Origin: Aureimonas sp. Leaf324
Lineage (GTDB): Bacteria; Pseudomonadota; Alphaproteobacteria; Rhizobiales; Rhizobiaceae
Assembly (NCBI RefSeq): GCF_001423245.1
Contig: NZ_LMOH01000029.1
Coordinates: 107,501 to 171,500, forward strand
DNA length: 64,000 nucleotides
Direction of reading: 5' to 3'
The notes under the pieces were generated by a model, which was not told where the DNA came from, searched no databases, and saw only the letters and a list, made by a program, of their open reading frames with translations. Shown piece by piece: positions 42,897 to 51,743 of the stretch. The first letter of the stretch is position 1. Every line of letters begins with the position of its first letter. The translations under genes and the position numbers were made by a program.

Positions 42897-45869
42897 TCAG
42901 GTCTCGTCGAGGGCGTCGCGCAGCTTCATCGCTAGGTCCTCCAGCGAGAATGGCTTGGTGAGGAGCCGGACACCCGCGTCGAGCACCCCGTGGTGCACGA
43001 TGGCGTTGCGGGTGTAGCCGGTGGTGAAGACGACCTTGAGGTCCGGACGCCCGCGCCGGGCCTCTTCGGCCAGCATGCGCCCGTCGATGTCGGGCATCAC
43101 GACGTCGGTGAACAGGAGGTCGATATCGGACCGCTGCGCCAGAAGGCGCAGGGCCTCCGCCGCGCCGTCGGCCTCCAGCGTGCGGTAGCCGAGTTCCTGC
43201 ACCGCTTCGATCGTCACGCGGCGCACGCTCTCGTCGTCCTCGACAACCAGGATCAGTTCGGCGGACGGGTCGGTGAGTTCCGGCAGCACCGCCGCGACCT
43301 GATCGGTCACGTCGTGCTCGCCGACGAGCCGCGGCAGATAGATCTTCACGCTCGTGCCCCGGCCGGGCTCCGAATAGATCTTCACGTGCCCGTCGGACTG
43401 CTTCACGAAGCCGTAGACCTGGCTGAGGCCGAGACCCGTGCCCTTGCCGATCTCCTTGGTGGTGAAGAAGGGATCGAAGGCCTTGGCCATCACCTCCGGA
43501 CCCATGCCGGTGCCAGTGTCGGTCACCGCGACGAGCACGTACTGGCCCGGCACGATGCCGATTTCGGCCGCCGCATAGCGGTCGTCGAGATGGGCGTTCT
43601 GCGTCTCGATCGTCAGGCGCCCGCCCTCCGGCATCGCGTCGCGGGCGTTGACGGCGAGGTTGACGATGACGTTCTCGAGCTGGTTGGCGTCGACCGAGCA
43701 GGACCAGAGGCCGCCGCCGAGCACGGTTTCTAGGCGAATGTTGCCGCTGAGCGTCCGGCGCATGAGCTCCGACATGCCCGAGACGAGCTTGTTGAGGTCG
43801 ACCGCCTGCGGATTGAGCGGCTGCTGGCGCGAGAAGGCGAGGAGCCGATGCGTCAGCGTCGCGGCGCGTCGTGCGCCCTCCATCGCGTTCTCGGCGTAAC
43901 GGCGCAGCCGAGCCTCGCCTTCGGGCAAGCGGCGGCCGAGAAGGTCGAGCGAGCCGATGATCACCGACAGCATGTTGTTGAAGTCGTGCGCGATGCCGCC
44001 CGTCAGTTGGCCGACCGCTTCCATCTTCTGCGCCTGACGCAGCACCTCGGACGTGCGCTCGAGTTCGGCGGTGCGCTCGCGCACGCGCTCTTCCAGCGAG
44101 GCGTTGAGCTCGATCAGCGCGGCTTCGGCGCGCGCGCGCTCCAGCGCTTCGCGGGTGCGTGCGGCGACCTCCTCGCAGAGACGGATCTCGGCCGGCGTCC
44201 AGCGTCGGGCCGAGGGCTCATGCAGGTAGAGGAGCGAGCGCAAGGTGCCGTCGCGAAGCATGGGCACGACGATCAAGGATCGGCATCCGATCCCGTCCCA
44301 GGTCTCGAAGGCGCTCTCGTCGATGCGCGGGTCGCGGCGCACGTCCTCTACCGTCAGGGTTCGGCCCGCGCGCAGTTCCTCGATCGCCGCCGGACCGAAC
44401 TTGTTGAGGATGCGGTTCTCGCCGGCAAGGCTCATGACCTCGGGCGAGCGCGTCCAGTCGCGCGCGACCTGGACGATCTCGCCGCTGGGATCGAGGTCGC
44501 CGTAGCCGCAGCGCGCAACGCCGAGCCGCTGACCGAGAAGCCGGGTCGTCGTGGCTTCGACGCCGGCCGGGTCGGGATGGCCGAGCAACGTGTCGCTGAG
44601 GTCGAGCAGGAAGGCACGGCGCTCCTCCTCCAGCTTGAAGTCGTGGATGTCGGTGCAGGTGCCGAACCAGCGAATGATGCGGCCCGCCGCGTCGCGCATC
44701 GCCTGCGCGCGCCCCAGCACCCAGCGGTATTCGCCCGAGCGATGCCGGAGCCGGTATTCGATATGGTAGGGCTCGCCGGTCTCGAGGCACTGGCGCCAGA
44801 CCCCCCAGGCCCGCTCCTGGTCGTCCGGGTGGAACATGCCGTTCCAGCCCTCGCCATCGGTCGAGCCGTACGGCATGCCGGTGAACTCGTACCAGCGATC
44901 GTTGTAGTAGTCGTGGAAACCGTCGGGCAGCGTCGTCCAGACCATCTGGTCGATCGTGTTGGCGATCGCCTGGAACCCGGCTTCGCTGGCGCGAAGGCGA
45001 TCCTCCCCGGCCCGCCGCTCGTCGATGTCGATCACCGAGCCGACGAAGCCGAGAAAGGCGCCGGTCTCGTCGAACCGGGGCGAGGCGGCGTCGATCGCCC
45101 AGCGGTAATGGCCGTCGCGGTGGCGCAGGCGGTATTCGAGCCGGAACGCCTCGTGCGCGGCGTTGGCGGCCTGAAAGATGCGCGTCGCCTCGGCGGCGTC
45201 GTCGGGATGCGTGGCGTCGAGCCAGCCGAAGCCTTCGGCGGCTTCCGGCGTCTGTCCGGTCGTCTCGTACCAGGATCGGTTGAGATAGGTGCAGCGCCCA
45301 TCCGGGTCGGTCACCCAGAGCATGACCGGTGCATTGTCGGCCATGTTGCGGAAGCGGGTCTCGCTCTCGGTGAGCCGGCGTTCGCCGATGACGCGGCCGG
45401 TTGTCTCCGACACGATGCACAGGACGCCCGCGACCCCGCCGCTCTCGTCGTGCACGGGCGAATAGCTGATGTCGAAGAACACCTCTTCACGAAAGCCGTG
45501 CCGCTCGATCTGGAACGGGCGGTCCCTGGCCGACAGGGTTTCGCCACGGCCAACGACGCCATCCAGCAGCGGCCCGAGATCGTCCCAGAGTTCGGACCAG
45601 CTTTCCCGCGCGGGTCGCCCGAACGCGCGCGGATGCTTCGTCCCGATCGTCGGCGCATAGGCCTCGTTGTAGAAGGCGAGATAGTCGGGTCCCCAGAACA
45701 GGACGATCTGGGCATGCGACGACAGAAGGAGATCGACCGATGTCCTGAGCGCCGGCGGCCAGGCGGCCGGGGGGCCGAGCGGGCAATCGCTCCAGTTGCG
45801 CGAGCCGATCAGCGCGCCGATCGCGCCGCGTTCCTCGAGAGGGAGCACCATGCGAGGTCGTGTCTCCAT
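42897..45869 (-). CDS. Hybrid sensor histidine kinase: multiple PAS, GAF, HisKA/HATPase, receiver
   Basis: About 990 residues, cytoplasmic. Order: a PAS-like N-domain (from LGPPAAWPPALRTSVDLLLSS), two to three PAS/PAC units (MLWVTDPDGRCTYLNRSWYETTGQTPEA; MVWTTLPDGFHDYYNDRWYEFTG), a GAF domain near 440-590, and HisKA with QLTGGIAHDFNNMLSVIIGSLDLL. The kinase core has NLAVNARDAMPEGG and KGTGLGLSQVYGFVKQSDGHVKI, and a C-terminal receiver has Asp in LLFTDVVMPDIDG. The HDFNN H-box and attached receiver mark the large soluble PAS-kinase class; some members sense light or redox, but no LOV-type Cys motif is evident. Start: GTG 45905, ATG 45869 and ATG 45851 are in frame without good ribosome sites; I give 45869. 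Confidence 0.88.
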   Translation of the reverse strand: METRPRMVLPLEERGAIGALIGSRNWSDCPLGPPAAWPPALRTSVDLLLSSHAQIVLFWGPDYLAFYNEAYAPTIGTKHPRAFGRPARESWSELWDDLGPLLDGVVGRGETLSARDRPFQIERHGFREEVFFDISYSPVHDESGGVAGVLCIVSETTGRVIGERRLTESETRFRNMADNAPVMLWVTDPDGRCTYLNRSWYETTGQTPEAAEGFGWLDATHPDDAAEATRIFQAANAAHEAFRLEYRLRHRDGHYRWAIDAASPRFDETGAFLGFVGSVIDIDERRAGEDRLRASEAGFQAIANTIDQMVWTTLPDGFHDYYNDRWYEFTGMPYGSTDGEGWNGMFHPDDQERAWGVWRQCLETGEPYHIEYRLRHRSGEYRWVLGRAQAMRDAAGRIIRWFGTCTDIHDFKLEEERRAFLLDLSDTLLGHPDPAGVEATTTRLLGQRLGVARCGYGDLDPSGEIVQVARDWTRSPEVMSLAGENRILNKFGPAAIEELRAGRTLTVEDVRRDPRIDESAFETWDGIGCRSLIVVPMLRDGTLRSLLYLHEPSARRWTPAEIRLCEEVAARTREALERARAEAALIELNASLEERVRERTAELERTSEVLRQAQKMEAVGQLTGGIAHDFNNMLSVIIGSLDLLGRRLPEGEARLRRYAENAMEGARRAATLTHRLLAFSRQQPLNPQAVDLNKLVSGMSELMRRTLSGNIRLETVLGGGLWSCSVDANQLENVIVNLAVNARDAMPEGGRLTIETQNAHLDDRYAAAEIGIVPGQYVLVAVTDTGTGMGPEVMAKAFDPFFTTKEIGKGTGLGLSQVYGFVKQSDGHVKIYSEPGRGTSVKIYLPRLVGEHDVTDQVAAVLPELTDPSAELILVVEDDESVRRVTIEAVQELGYRTLEADGAAEALRLLAQRSDIDLLFTDVVMPDIDGRMLAEEARRGRPDLKVVFTTGYTRNAIVHHGVLDAGVRLLTKPFSLEDLAMKLRDALDET

Positions 45870-45968
45870 AGTCACTGCGGGGGAGGGAGCGTGTTCCGCT
45901 CCCACCCGTCGGTCCGAACGCGCGACCGGCGGATTTGGTTCGCCGGCGGATGGCGCGGGGGGTAACCC

Positions 45969-46538
45969 TCAGTCCTTGGCGCGCTCGACGTAGGAGCCGT
46001 CCGCGGTCATCACCACGATGCGCGTGCCGGTCGCGATGTGCGGGGGGACCAGCGTGCGAACGCCGTTCGACAGGACAGCCGGCTTGTAGGACGAGGACGC
46101 CGTCTGGCCCTTGGTGGTCGGCTCGGTCTCGGTGACCTCGTAGACTGCGCGCTGCGGCAGCTCGATCGAGATCGCAAGGCCGTTGTAGACGGCGACCTGA
46201 ACCGCCATGCCTTCCTGCAGGTAGGGCGCATAGTCGCCGACGACGCTCTCGGGAACCGCGACCTGGTCGAAGGTCTCCGGGTTCATGAAGTGGAAGCCCT
46301 CGTCGTCCGAATACAGGAACGTGTGCTCGCGCTCCTCCACGAAGGCGCGCTCCACCTGCTCGGTGGTGCGGTAGCGGTCCGACACCTTCACGCCGTCGGA
46401 AATGCGGCGCATGTCGAGCTGGGTGACGGGCGTGCCCTTGCCGGGGTGGATGTTCTCCGCGGACAGGATCACATAGAGCTTGCCGTCGTCGCGTTCGACG
46501 ACGTTGCCTTTGCGGAGCGAACTGGCGATCACCTTCAC
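45969..46538 (-). CDS. efp: Translation elongation factor P
   Basis: 189 residues, three beta-barrel domains. EF-P relieves ribosome stalling at polyproline. The modification loop is [20 protein letters not shown] with Lys34, the position lysylated by EpmA in the EpmAB pathway. The domain II/III segment SVTGD-like is replaced by [19 protein letters not shown], normal for the family. It is divergent from epmA-epmB across 152 bases, so the factor and its modifying enzymes can be controlled together. Confidence 0.97.
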   Translation of the reverse strand: MKVIASSLRKGNVVERDDGKLYVILSAENIHPGKGTPVTQLDMRRISDGVKVSDRYRTTEQVERAFVEEREHTFLYSDDEGFHFMNPETFDQVAVPESVVGDYAPYLQEGMAVQVAVYNGLAISIELPQRAVYEVTETEPTTKGQTASSSYKPAVLSNGVRTLVPPHIATGTRIVVMTADGSYVERAKD

Positions 46539-46690
46539 GGGCTTTGTTCCTGATTTCGGTCTGATGTTGTAAGGGAGCTCGTCCGAGCCTCGATCCCCGG
46601 GCCCTAGCGCATCTGACGGTCCGCCGCCAGTCGGGCGGGTCCGTTTCGATCGGCCGCTCCCGCCAACGCGCCTCCTTGTCCAAGGCCGCC

Positions 46691-47743
46691 ATGACCGATG
46701 CCTCGCCCTGGTGGGCGCCCCATGTCCACGCCGACCGCCGCCCGCGGCTGATGCTGCGCAATGCCCTGTCGGGCGCGCTGCGCGGATGGTTCGGCGCGCG
46801 CGATTTCGTCGAGGTCGAGGCCGGGGCGCTGCAGGTCTCGCCCGGCAACGAGGCGCATCTGGCGGCCTTCGCCACGGTCGAGGCGCGGTCCGACGGAACG
46901 CGCCAGCCGCTCTATCTCCATACCTCGCCCGAGTTCGCCTGCAAGAAGCTGCTGGCGGCTGGCGAACAGCGATTGTTCTCGCTGGCGCCCGTCTATCGCA
47001 ACGGCGAGCGCAGCGCGCTGCATCATCCGGCCTTCACGATGCTGGAATGGTATCGCGCGGGCGAGACCTACGAGGCGCTGATGGCGGACTGCGCGGCGCT
47101 TCTGGCGCTCGCCGCCGACACGGCCGGCGTCCGGCGCTTCGCCTTCCGCGACCGCCGGGCCGATCCCTATTTCGAGCCCGCGCGCATCAGCGTCGCCGAG
47201 GCGTTCCAACTCTTCGCGGGCATCGACATCCTGGCGAGCGTCGAGCCGGGCGGCGCGACGGATCGCGACCAGCTGGCGGCGGCCGTGCGGGCGCTGGAAC
47301 TCCGCACTGCGTCCGACGACACCTGGGCCGATCTCTTCAGCCGCGTCCTCACCGAACGGATCGAGCCGCGCCTCGGGCAGGGCCGGGCGACCATCCTCTA
47401 CGACTATCCCGTGCCGGAGGCGGCGCTGGCGCGCGTCAGCGCCGGCGATCCGCGCGTGGCCGAGCGGTTCGAGCTCTACTGCTGCGGCGTGGAGCTCGCC
47501 AACGGCTTCGGCGAGCTCACCGACGCCGCCGAGCAGCGTCGGCGGTTCACGGCCGAAATGGACGAGCGCGAGCGCGTCTACGGCGAGCGCTATCCGCTCG
47601 ACGAGGACTTCCTGGCCGCGCTCGGCGAGATGCCGGAGGCCAGCGGCATCGCGCTCGGCTTCGACCGTCTGGTGATGCTGTCGACCGGCGCCTCGCACAT
47701 CGAGGACGTCGTCTGGACGCCGGTCGCGGATCTCCGGTCGTGA
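46691..47743 (+). CDS. epmA: EF-P--(R)-beta-lysine ligase
   Basis: 350 residues; a class II lysyl-tRNA-synthetase-like catalytic domain without an anticodon-binding domain. Motif 2: [29 protein letters not shown]. Motif 3: [38 protein letters not shown] supplies the substrate site. It transfers (R)-beta-lysine to Lys34 of EF-P. ATG 46691 with AAGG five bases upstream is preferred over an upstream TTG. The stop overlaps the epmB GTG. Confidence 0.95.
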   Translation: MTDASPWWAPHVHADRRPRLMLRNALSGALRGWFGARDFVEVEAGALQVSPGNEAHLAAFATVEARSDGTRQPLYLHTSPEFACKKLLAAGEQRLFSLAPVYRNGERSALHHPAFTMLEWYRAGETYEALMADCAALLALAADTAGVRRFAFRDRRADPYFEPARISVAEAFQLFAGIDILASVEPGGATDRDQLAAAVRALELRTASDDTWADLFSRVLTERIEPRLGQGRATILYDYPVPEAALARVSAGDPRVAERFELYCCGVELANGFGELTDAAEQRRRFTAEMDERERVYGERYPLDEDFLAALGEMPEASGIALGFDRLVMLSTGASHIEDVVWTPVADLRS

Positions 47744-48789
47744 CGCGCCCCTTGCGCAGCGCCGCCGCGCTGGTCGAGGCCGGCCTCGCGCCGGCGGAGC
47801 GTCTTGTCGAGCTGGAAGAGGTGGCCGCGCGCTACGCCGTCTCGGTGACGCCCGACATGGCAGACCTCATCGAGCATCCCGACGATCCGATCGGCCTGCA
47901 ATTCGTGCCGAGCGCGGCCGAGCTTCAGGCGACGCCCGAGGAGAATGCCGACCCGATCGGCGACGCGGCGCATTCGCCGATGACGGGCATCGTCCACCGC
48001 TATCCCGACCGGGTGCTCCTCAAGCCGCTGCACGTCTGTCCGGTCTACTGCCGCTTCTGCTTCCGGCGCGAGATGGTGGGGCCGGACGGCAACGGCAGCC
48101 TTTCGGAGGCGGAACTCGACGCCGCGATCGCCTATGTCGCCGCCCGGCCCGAGATCTGGGAGGTCGTGGTCACCGGGGGGGATCCGTTCCTCCTGTCGCC
48201 GCGCCGGGTGGAAGCGCTCGGGCGCGCGCTCGGGACGATCGGGCACGTCAAGGTCATGCGGTTCCACACGCGCGTCCCCGTGGTCGAGCCGGCGCGGGTC
48301 GATGCGGCACTGGTCGCCGCGCTGCGCGCCTTTCCCGGTGCCACCTTCGTCGCGCTCCACGCCAACCATCCCGGCGAGTTCACCCCGGCCGCGCAGGCCG
48401 CGGTCGCTCAGCTCGTCGATGCCGGCGTCCCCCTCGTCAGCCAGTCGGTGCTCCTGCGTGGCGTCAACGACGACGCGGACACGTTGTCGCGTCTGATGCG
48501 CTGCTTCGTCGAGAACCGGATCAAGCCCTACTACCTCCACCAGGGCGATCTGGCCCCCGGCACCAGCCACCTGCGCACCACGGTGGCGGAGGGTCAGGCG
48601 TTGATGAAGGGCCTGCGCGGCCGGATTTCCGGCCTTTGCCAACCGACCTACGTGCTCGACATTCCCGGCGGCCACGGCAAGGTACCGATCGGGCCGGGCT
48701 TCATCGAGGACGCCGGCGAGGCCTACGAGGTGACGGATCCCACGGGACGGGCGCACCGCTATCCGCCCCTTCCCCACACGCCTGAGTAA
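47740..48789 (+). CDS. epmB: EF-P beta-lysylation protein EpmB (lysine 2,3-aminomutase, radical SAM)
   Basis: 349 residues with the radical-SAM motif CPVYCRFCFRREMVG (C-x3-C-x2-C) and the lysine-aminomutase segment VVTGGDPFLLSPRRVEAL. A PLP lysine should lie in the C-terminal part (YVLDIPGGHGKVPIGP region). Converts (S)-alpha-lysine to (R)-beta-lysine for EpmA. The GTG start overlaps the epmA stop (GTGA), which explains the absence of an ATG. EpmC, the hydroxylase of enteric bacteria, is not present here. Confidence 0.94.
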   Translation: MTRPLRSAAALVEAGLAPAERLVELEEVAARYAVSVTPDMADLIEHPDDPIGLQFVPSAAELQATPEENADPIGDAAHSPMTGIVHRYPDRVLLKPLHVCPVYCRFCFRREMVGPDGNGSLSEAELDAAIAYVAARPEIWEVVVTGGDPFLLSPRRVEALGRALGTIGHVKVMRFHTRVPVVEPARVDAALVAALRAFPGATFVALHANHPGEFTPAAQAAVAQLVDAGVPLVSQSVLLRGVNDDADTLSRLMRCFVENRIKPYYLHQGDLAPGTSHLRTTVAEGQALMKGLRGRISGLCQPTYVLDIPGGHGKVPIGPGFIEDAGEAYEVTDPTGRAHRYPPLPHTPE

Positions 48790-48825
48790 AAAGCGCAAGA
48801 CGTGCGGCCCGATCGGGCGTATAGA

Positions 48826-48841
48826 TTGAACGCTCGTTCAA
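48826..48841. promoter_or_regulatory. TTGAACG-N2-CGTTCAA perfect inverted repeat (TetR-like site, copy 2)
   Basis: Perfect 7-bp half-sites with a 2-base spacer, 111 bases upstream of the Nudix gene. It is nearly identical to the site at 42219-42234. Probably bound by a TetR-type regulator encoded elsewhere. Confidence 0.5.
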
Positions 48842-48951
48842 CGCGCGTGCCCGGCTGGTCCGATGGCGCCGTCGATCGATGGGACGGCAACACGAAAAAC
48901 TTTTGAAACGGCCATTCAACGACGCAAACGTGTGCCTCCCGCGCTAGGGTT

Positions 48952-49530
48952 GTGAGCGACGTGCCCAGGCTTTGGAAGGCGATGATGCAGACGGCGATGC
49001 AGATGTTCGATCCCGAACCGGCCGGCGGGCCGCGCGATCAGATCGCCGCCCTCCCGGTCCGGCTTCGCGAGGACGGCGAACTGGAGGTGCTGCTGGTCAC
49101 CTCGCGCGAGACGCGCCGCTGGATCATTCCCAAGGGCTGGCCGATGAACGGGCTCGACGACCACGATGCGGCCGGCGTCGAGGCGCGCGAGGAGGCGGGG
49201 GTCAGGGGCAAGCTTCTGGCTACGCCCGTCGGGCGTTACGCCTATTGGCAGCGCGGCCGGGTCGAAACGCGCTTCCTGCAGGTCGACGTCTTCCTTCTGC
49301 GCGTCGAGAAGGTGCTGAAGAGCTGGAAGGAAAAGGACCAGCGCGAGCGGCGCTGGTTCTCGGTCGTCGATGCCGCGGACCATGTGCAGGAGGCCGATCT
49401 CGGCCAGGTCTTCCTGCGGCTCGCCGGACAGGCGCCCGCTCGGCGCTTCCTGGGCCTCGAGGGGAAAAAGCGCGGCAAGAAGGCGGCGCGCGAGGGGCAG
49501 CCGTCGGCGGGTGGGTCGGGTCCCGGTTGA
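48952..49530 (+). CDS. Nudix hydrolase, diphosphoinositol-polyphosphate/diadenosine type
   Basis: 192 residues. The Nudix box lies in PKGWPMNGLDDHDAAGVEAREEAGVRG: the EAREEAG core is intact, while the Arg of the canonical R-E-x-x-E-E is Val, a pattern common in alphaproteobacterial GWPM-type relatives of DIPP. A conserved RRWFSVVDAADHVQEADL follows, and the C-terminus is a Lys/Gly-rich tail. Start: GTG at 48952 is used; ATG codons at 48982 and 48985 are alternatives. 127 bases separate it from the SMC operon, so cotranscription is possible but unproven. Confidence 0.88.
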   Translation: MSDVPRLWKAMMQTAMQMFDPEPAGGPRDQIAALPVRLREDGELEVLLVTSRETRRWIIPKGWPMNGLDDHDAAGVEAREEAGVRGKLLATPVGRYAYWQRGRVETRFLQVDVFLLRVEKVLKSWKEKDQRERRWFSVVDAADHVQEADLGQVFLRLAGQAPARRFLGLEGKKRGKKAAREGQPSAGGSGPG

Positions 49531-49657
49531 TCCCGCCCCGCGAGAGGGTTAAGAGCGGGGGATAGGTCCACGCAAGGTCCGGTTCGGGGCGCCCGGTCCG
49601 CGACCGGACCATGAGGCGCCCTCGCGCCCGCCCCGTTCAACCAGCTCCCGGATCGGA

Positions 49658-51049
49658 ATGCCGCTCTTCGACGTCCTGCCGCCGGATCTCTTCAAGCCGC
49701 TGGCGGCTCCCGCGAAGCGGCTCTATTCCGACCTCCTCCTCCACATCTTCCACGAGACCTTCGAGCCTTCTGCCGAAGCGCCGCGACGGGTCGACGTCCT
49801 GCGCGCGATCGAGACGTTTCTCGCCGCGCGCGAGGACGACGAGACGGACATGCCCGCCGGCCGACCCGAGGAGCGGGCGCGGGCGGTCTACGACCGGCTG
49901 GTCGAGACCGGCTGGATGGTGGAGCATCGCGACCGCTACCTGCGCCTCGTCGACCTCGATCCGGAGGCGGCCGGGCTGCTCCATCTTCTCTCGCGCATCG
50001 AGCGCGGCGAGACGCGCTCCTACGGCGGCGCGGTCCTGGAAGTGCTGAGCGGCCTCGAGGGGGCCGCCGCCCATCCCGACGAGCGCTCCGAAGCCCTGCG
50101 CAACGCGCTGCGCGGCGCCGAGGATTTCATGGGCCACATGCGAACCGTCGCCGTCTCGCTGCGGCAGGCGGAGGAGCGCATTCTGCGCCAGCCCTCCTTG
50201 CGCGCGATCTTCCACCAATTCTTCGGTGACTTCGTCGAGCGGCACCTGATCCGCGACTTCAAGACCTTGCAGACCAAGGACAACCCGTTCCGCTTCCGCA
50301 CTGCGATCATCCGGCAGGCGACCGAGATGTTCGAGAACCGGGCGCTGCTCTCGACGCTCGGCGATGCCTACGGGCGTGAGGGGCGGCTCGATGACGGCGC
50401 GGACGGCGAGGCGGAGATCCGCGAGGAGCTTTCGCGCATCGTCCACGTCTTCGAGGCGGCCGAGCGGCACCTCGATGCGATCAACGCGACGGTCGCGCGC
50501 ATCGAGCGCCGCATGGTCAACGCCGCACGCCAGATGGACCGGATCGCCGGAGGCTCGACCGCCGAATTGGCCGAAGCGCTGCGCCTCGTCGCCGCGAAGC
50601 GCGAGGATGGCGACGTGCCGGTCGCTCCGATGCTGATCCCGCGCATCCTGCCGCTCGGACCGCCGCATGTGCCGGCGCCGCGCCGCGACAAGGCGCCGGT
50701 GGCCGTCGTCGCCCTGCGCGACCTGACGCCCGACCCGGCGGCCGTGCTCTATGCTCGCGCCAAGGAAGAGTACGTCCGGCGCACCCGCGTCACGGCGCCG
50801 ATCCTCTCGGCCTATGTCGAGCGGGTTCTCGGGCCCCGCAAAGAGGTGCGCGCGCGCGACGTGACGCTCGCCTCGGTCGACGACTTCATCGCCTTCCAGC
50901 GCCTGCGCGAGCTGCCTTCGATCTTCGGCGGCCTGCTCGCCAAGCGCTACGAGATCGAGTTCCTCGAGGACCGCTGCGCCAACCGCTGGATCACCTGCCA
51001 GGACTTCGTGATCCGCCGCCGGCCGGGAGCCCAAGTCGATGCCGCCTGA
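49658..51049 (+). CDS. Wadjet-type JetA / MksF-like kleisin
   Basis: 463 residues of the JetA (DUF5716) group. It starts with the family N-terminus MPLFDVLPPDLFKPLAAPAKRLYSDLLLHIF, a winged-helix region, followed by long helices (AEERILRQPSLRAIFHQFFGDFVERH; IVHVFEAAERHLDAINATVARIERRMVNAARQMDRI) and a C-terminal winged-helix-like part ending FLEDRCANRWITCQDFVIRRRPG. It should bridge the two heads of the JetC dimer. The frame ends 11 bases inside jetB. In complete Wadjet systems JetABCD restricts circular plasmids; here only A, B and C are present. Confidence 0.9.
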   Translation: MPLFDVLPPDLFKPLAAPAKRLYSDLLLHIFHETFEPSAEAPRRVDVLRAIETFLAAREDDETDMPAGRPEERARAVYDRLVETGWMVEHRDRYLRLVDLDPEAAGLLHLLSRIERGETRSYGGAVLEVLSGLEGAAAHPDERSEALRNALRGAEDFMGHMRTVAVSLRQAEERILRQPSLRAIFHQFFGDFVERHLIRDFKTLQTKDNPFRFRTAIIRQATEMFENRALLSTLGDAYGREGRLDDGADGEAEIREELSRIVHVFEAAERHLDAINATVARIERRMVNAARQMDRIAGGSTAELAEALRLVAAKREDGDVPVAPMLIPRILPLGPPHVPAPRRDKAPVAVVALRDLTPDPAAVLYARAKEEYVRRTRVTAPILSAYVERVLGPRKEVRARDVTLASVDDFIAFQRLRELPSIFGGLLAKRYEIEFLEDRCANRWITCQDFVIRRRPGAQVDAA

Positions 51050-51743
51050 GACCGACGAATTCCGCGACATCGTGGACGGCGACTGGGCTGGCGGCCACAT
51101 CGCCGGCAAGCGCCCGACCTCCGAGGAGATGACGCGCGCGCTGCAGGTGATGATGACACGCCAGTGCGTCTATTCGCATACGCCCAATGTCGGGCGCACC
51201 TACGATCTCGTGCGCGCCTATTCGACCTTCTTCGAGCGCTATTTCGGCTCGCTCGGCTACCGGCTCATGGTGTCGCCGCGCGACCAGATGGTGGCGCTCG
51301 CCGTGCCCGCCGACGCGCCGCGCTACGACGGCCTGTTCGAGCGGCTGCGCAAGGACGAGACGATCGTGCTCCTCGCTCTACGCCTCCTGTGGGAGGAGGC
51401 GCTGCGTGCCCACGAGGCCGGCGACGGGAGCGTCGTCAGCGCCACGACCGACGATCTCGTCGATCGCATCGCGGCGCTGACGCAGGCCCCGCCACCGGAG
51501 GAAGTCCGGCTTCTCGAGATCCTACGCACCTTCGCCCGCCACGGGGCCCTGCGGCTCGGCGAGCGCGACCGCGTGCGCCGCGTGTCGCCGCTGACGGTTC
51601 TTCCCGGCGTCGGCATTCTCGTGCCCGATGCCTATGTGAAGGAGCTGATCCTGTGGGCGAGCGCCTCGGTGGCCCTTCCCTCCGGGCCGAGAACCGCCGA
51701 CAACGATCGCGACGCGTCGCCCGGGGACGAGCCGAATGTATAG
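51039..51743 (+). CDS. Wadjet-type JetB / MksE-like KITE protein (DUF4194)
   Basis: 234 residues of the DUF4194 family: LQVMMTRQCVYSHTPNVGRTYDLVRAYSTFFERYFGSLGYRLMVSPRDQMVALAVP, then ERLRKDETIVLLALRLLWEEALRAHEAGDGSVVSATTDDLVDRI and a winged-helix end with LRLGERDRVRRVSPLTVLPGVGILVPDAYVKELILWA. KITE subunits dimerise and bind kleisin. Overlaps of 11 bases with jetA and 8 bases with jetC indicate coupled translation of a fixed-ratio complex. ATG 51039 is used. Confidence 0.9.
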   Translation: MPPETDEFRDIVDGDWAGGHIAGKRPTSEEMTRALQVMMTRQCVYSHTPNVGRTYDLVRAYSTFFERYFGSLGYRLMVSPRDQMVALAVPADAPRYDGLFERLRKDETIVLLALRLLWEEALRAHEAGDGSVVSATTDDLVDRIAALTQAPPPEEVRLLEILRTFARHGALRLGERDRVRRVSPLTVLPGVGILVPDAYVKELILWASASVALPSGPRTADNDRDASPGDEPNV

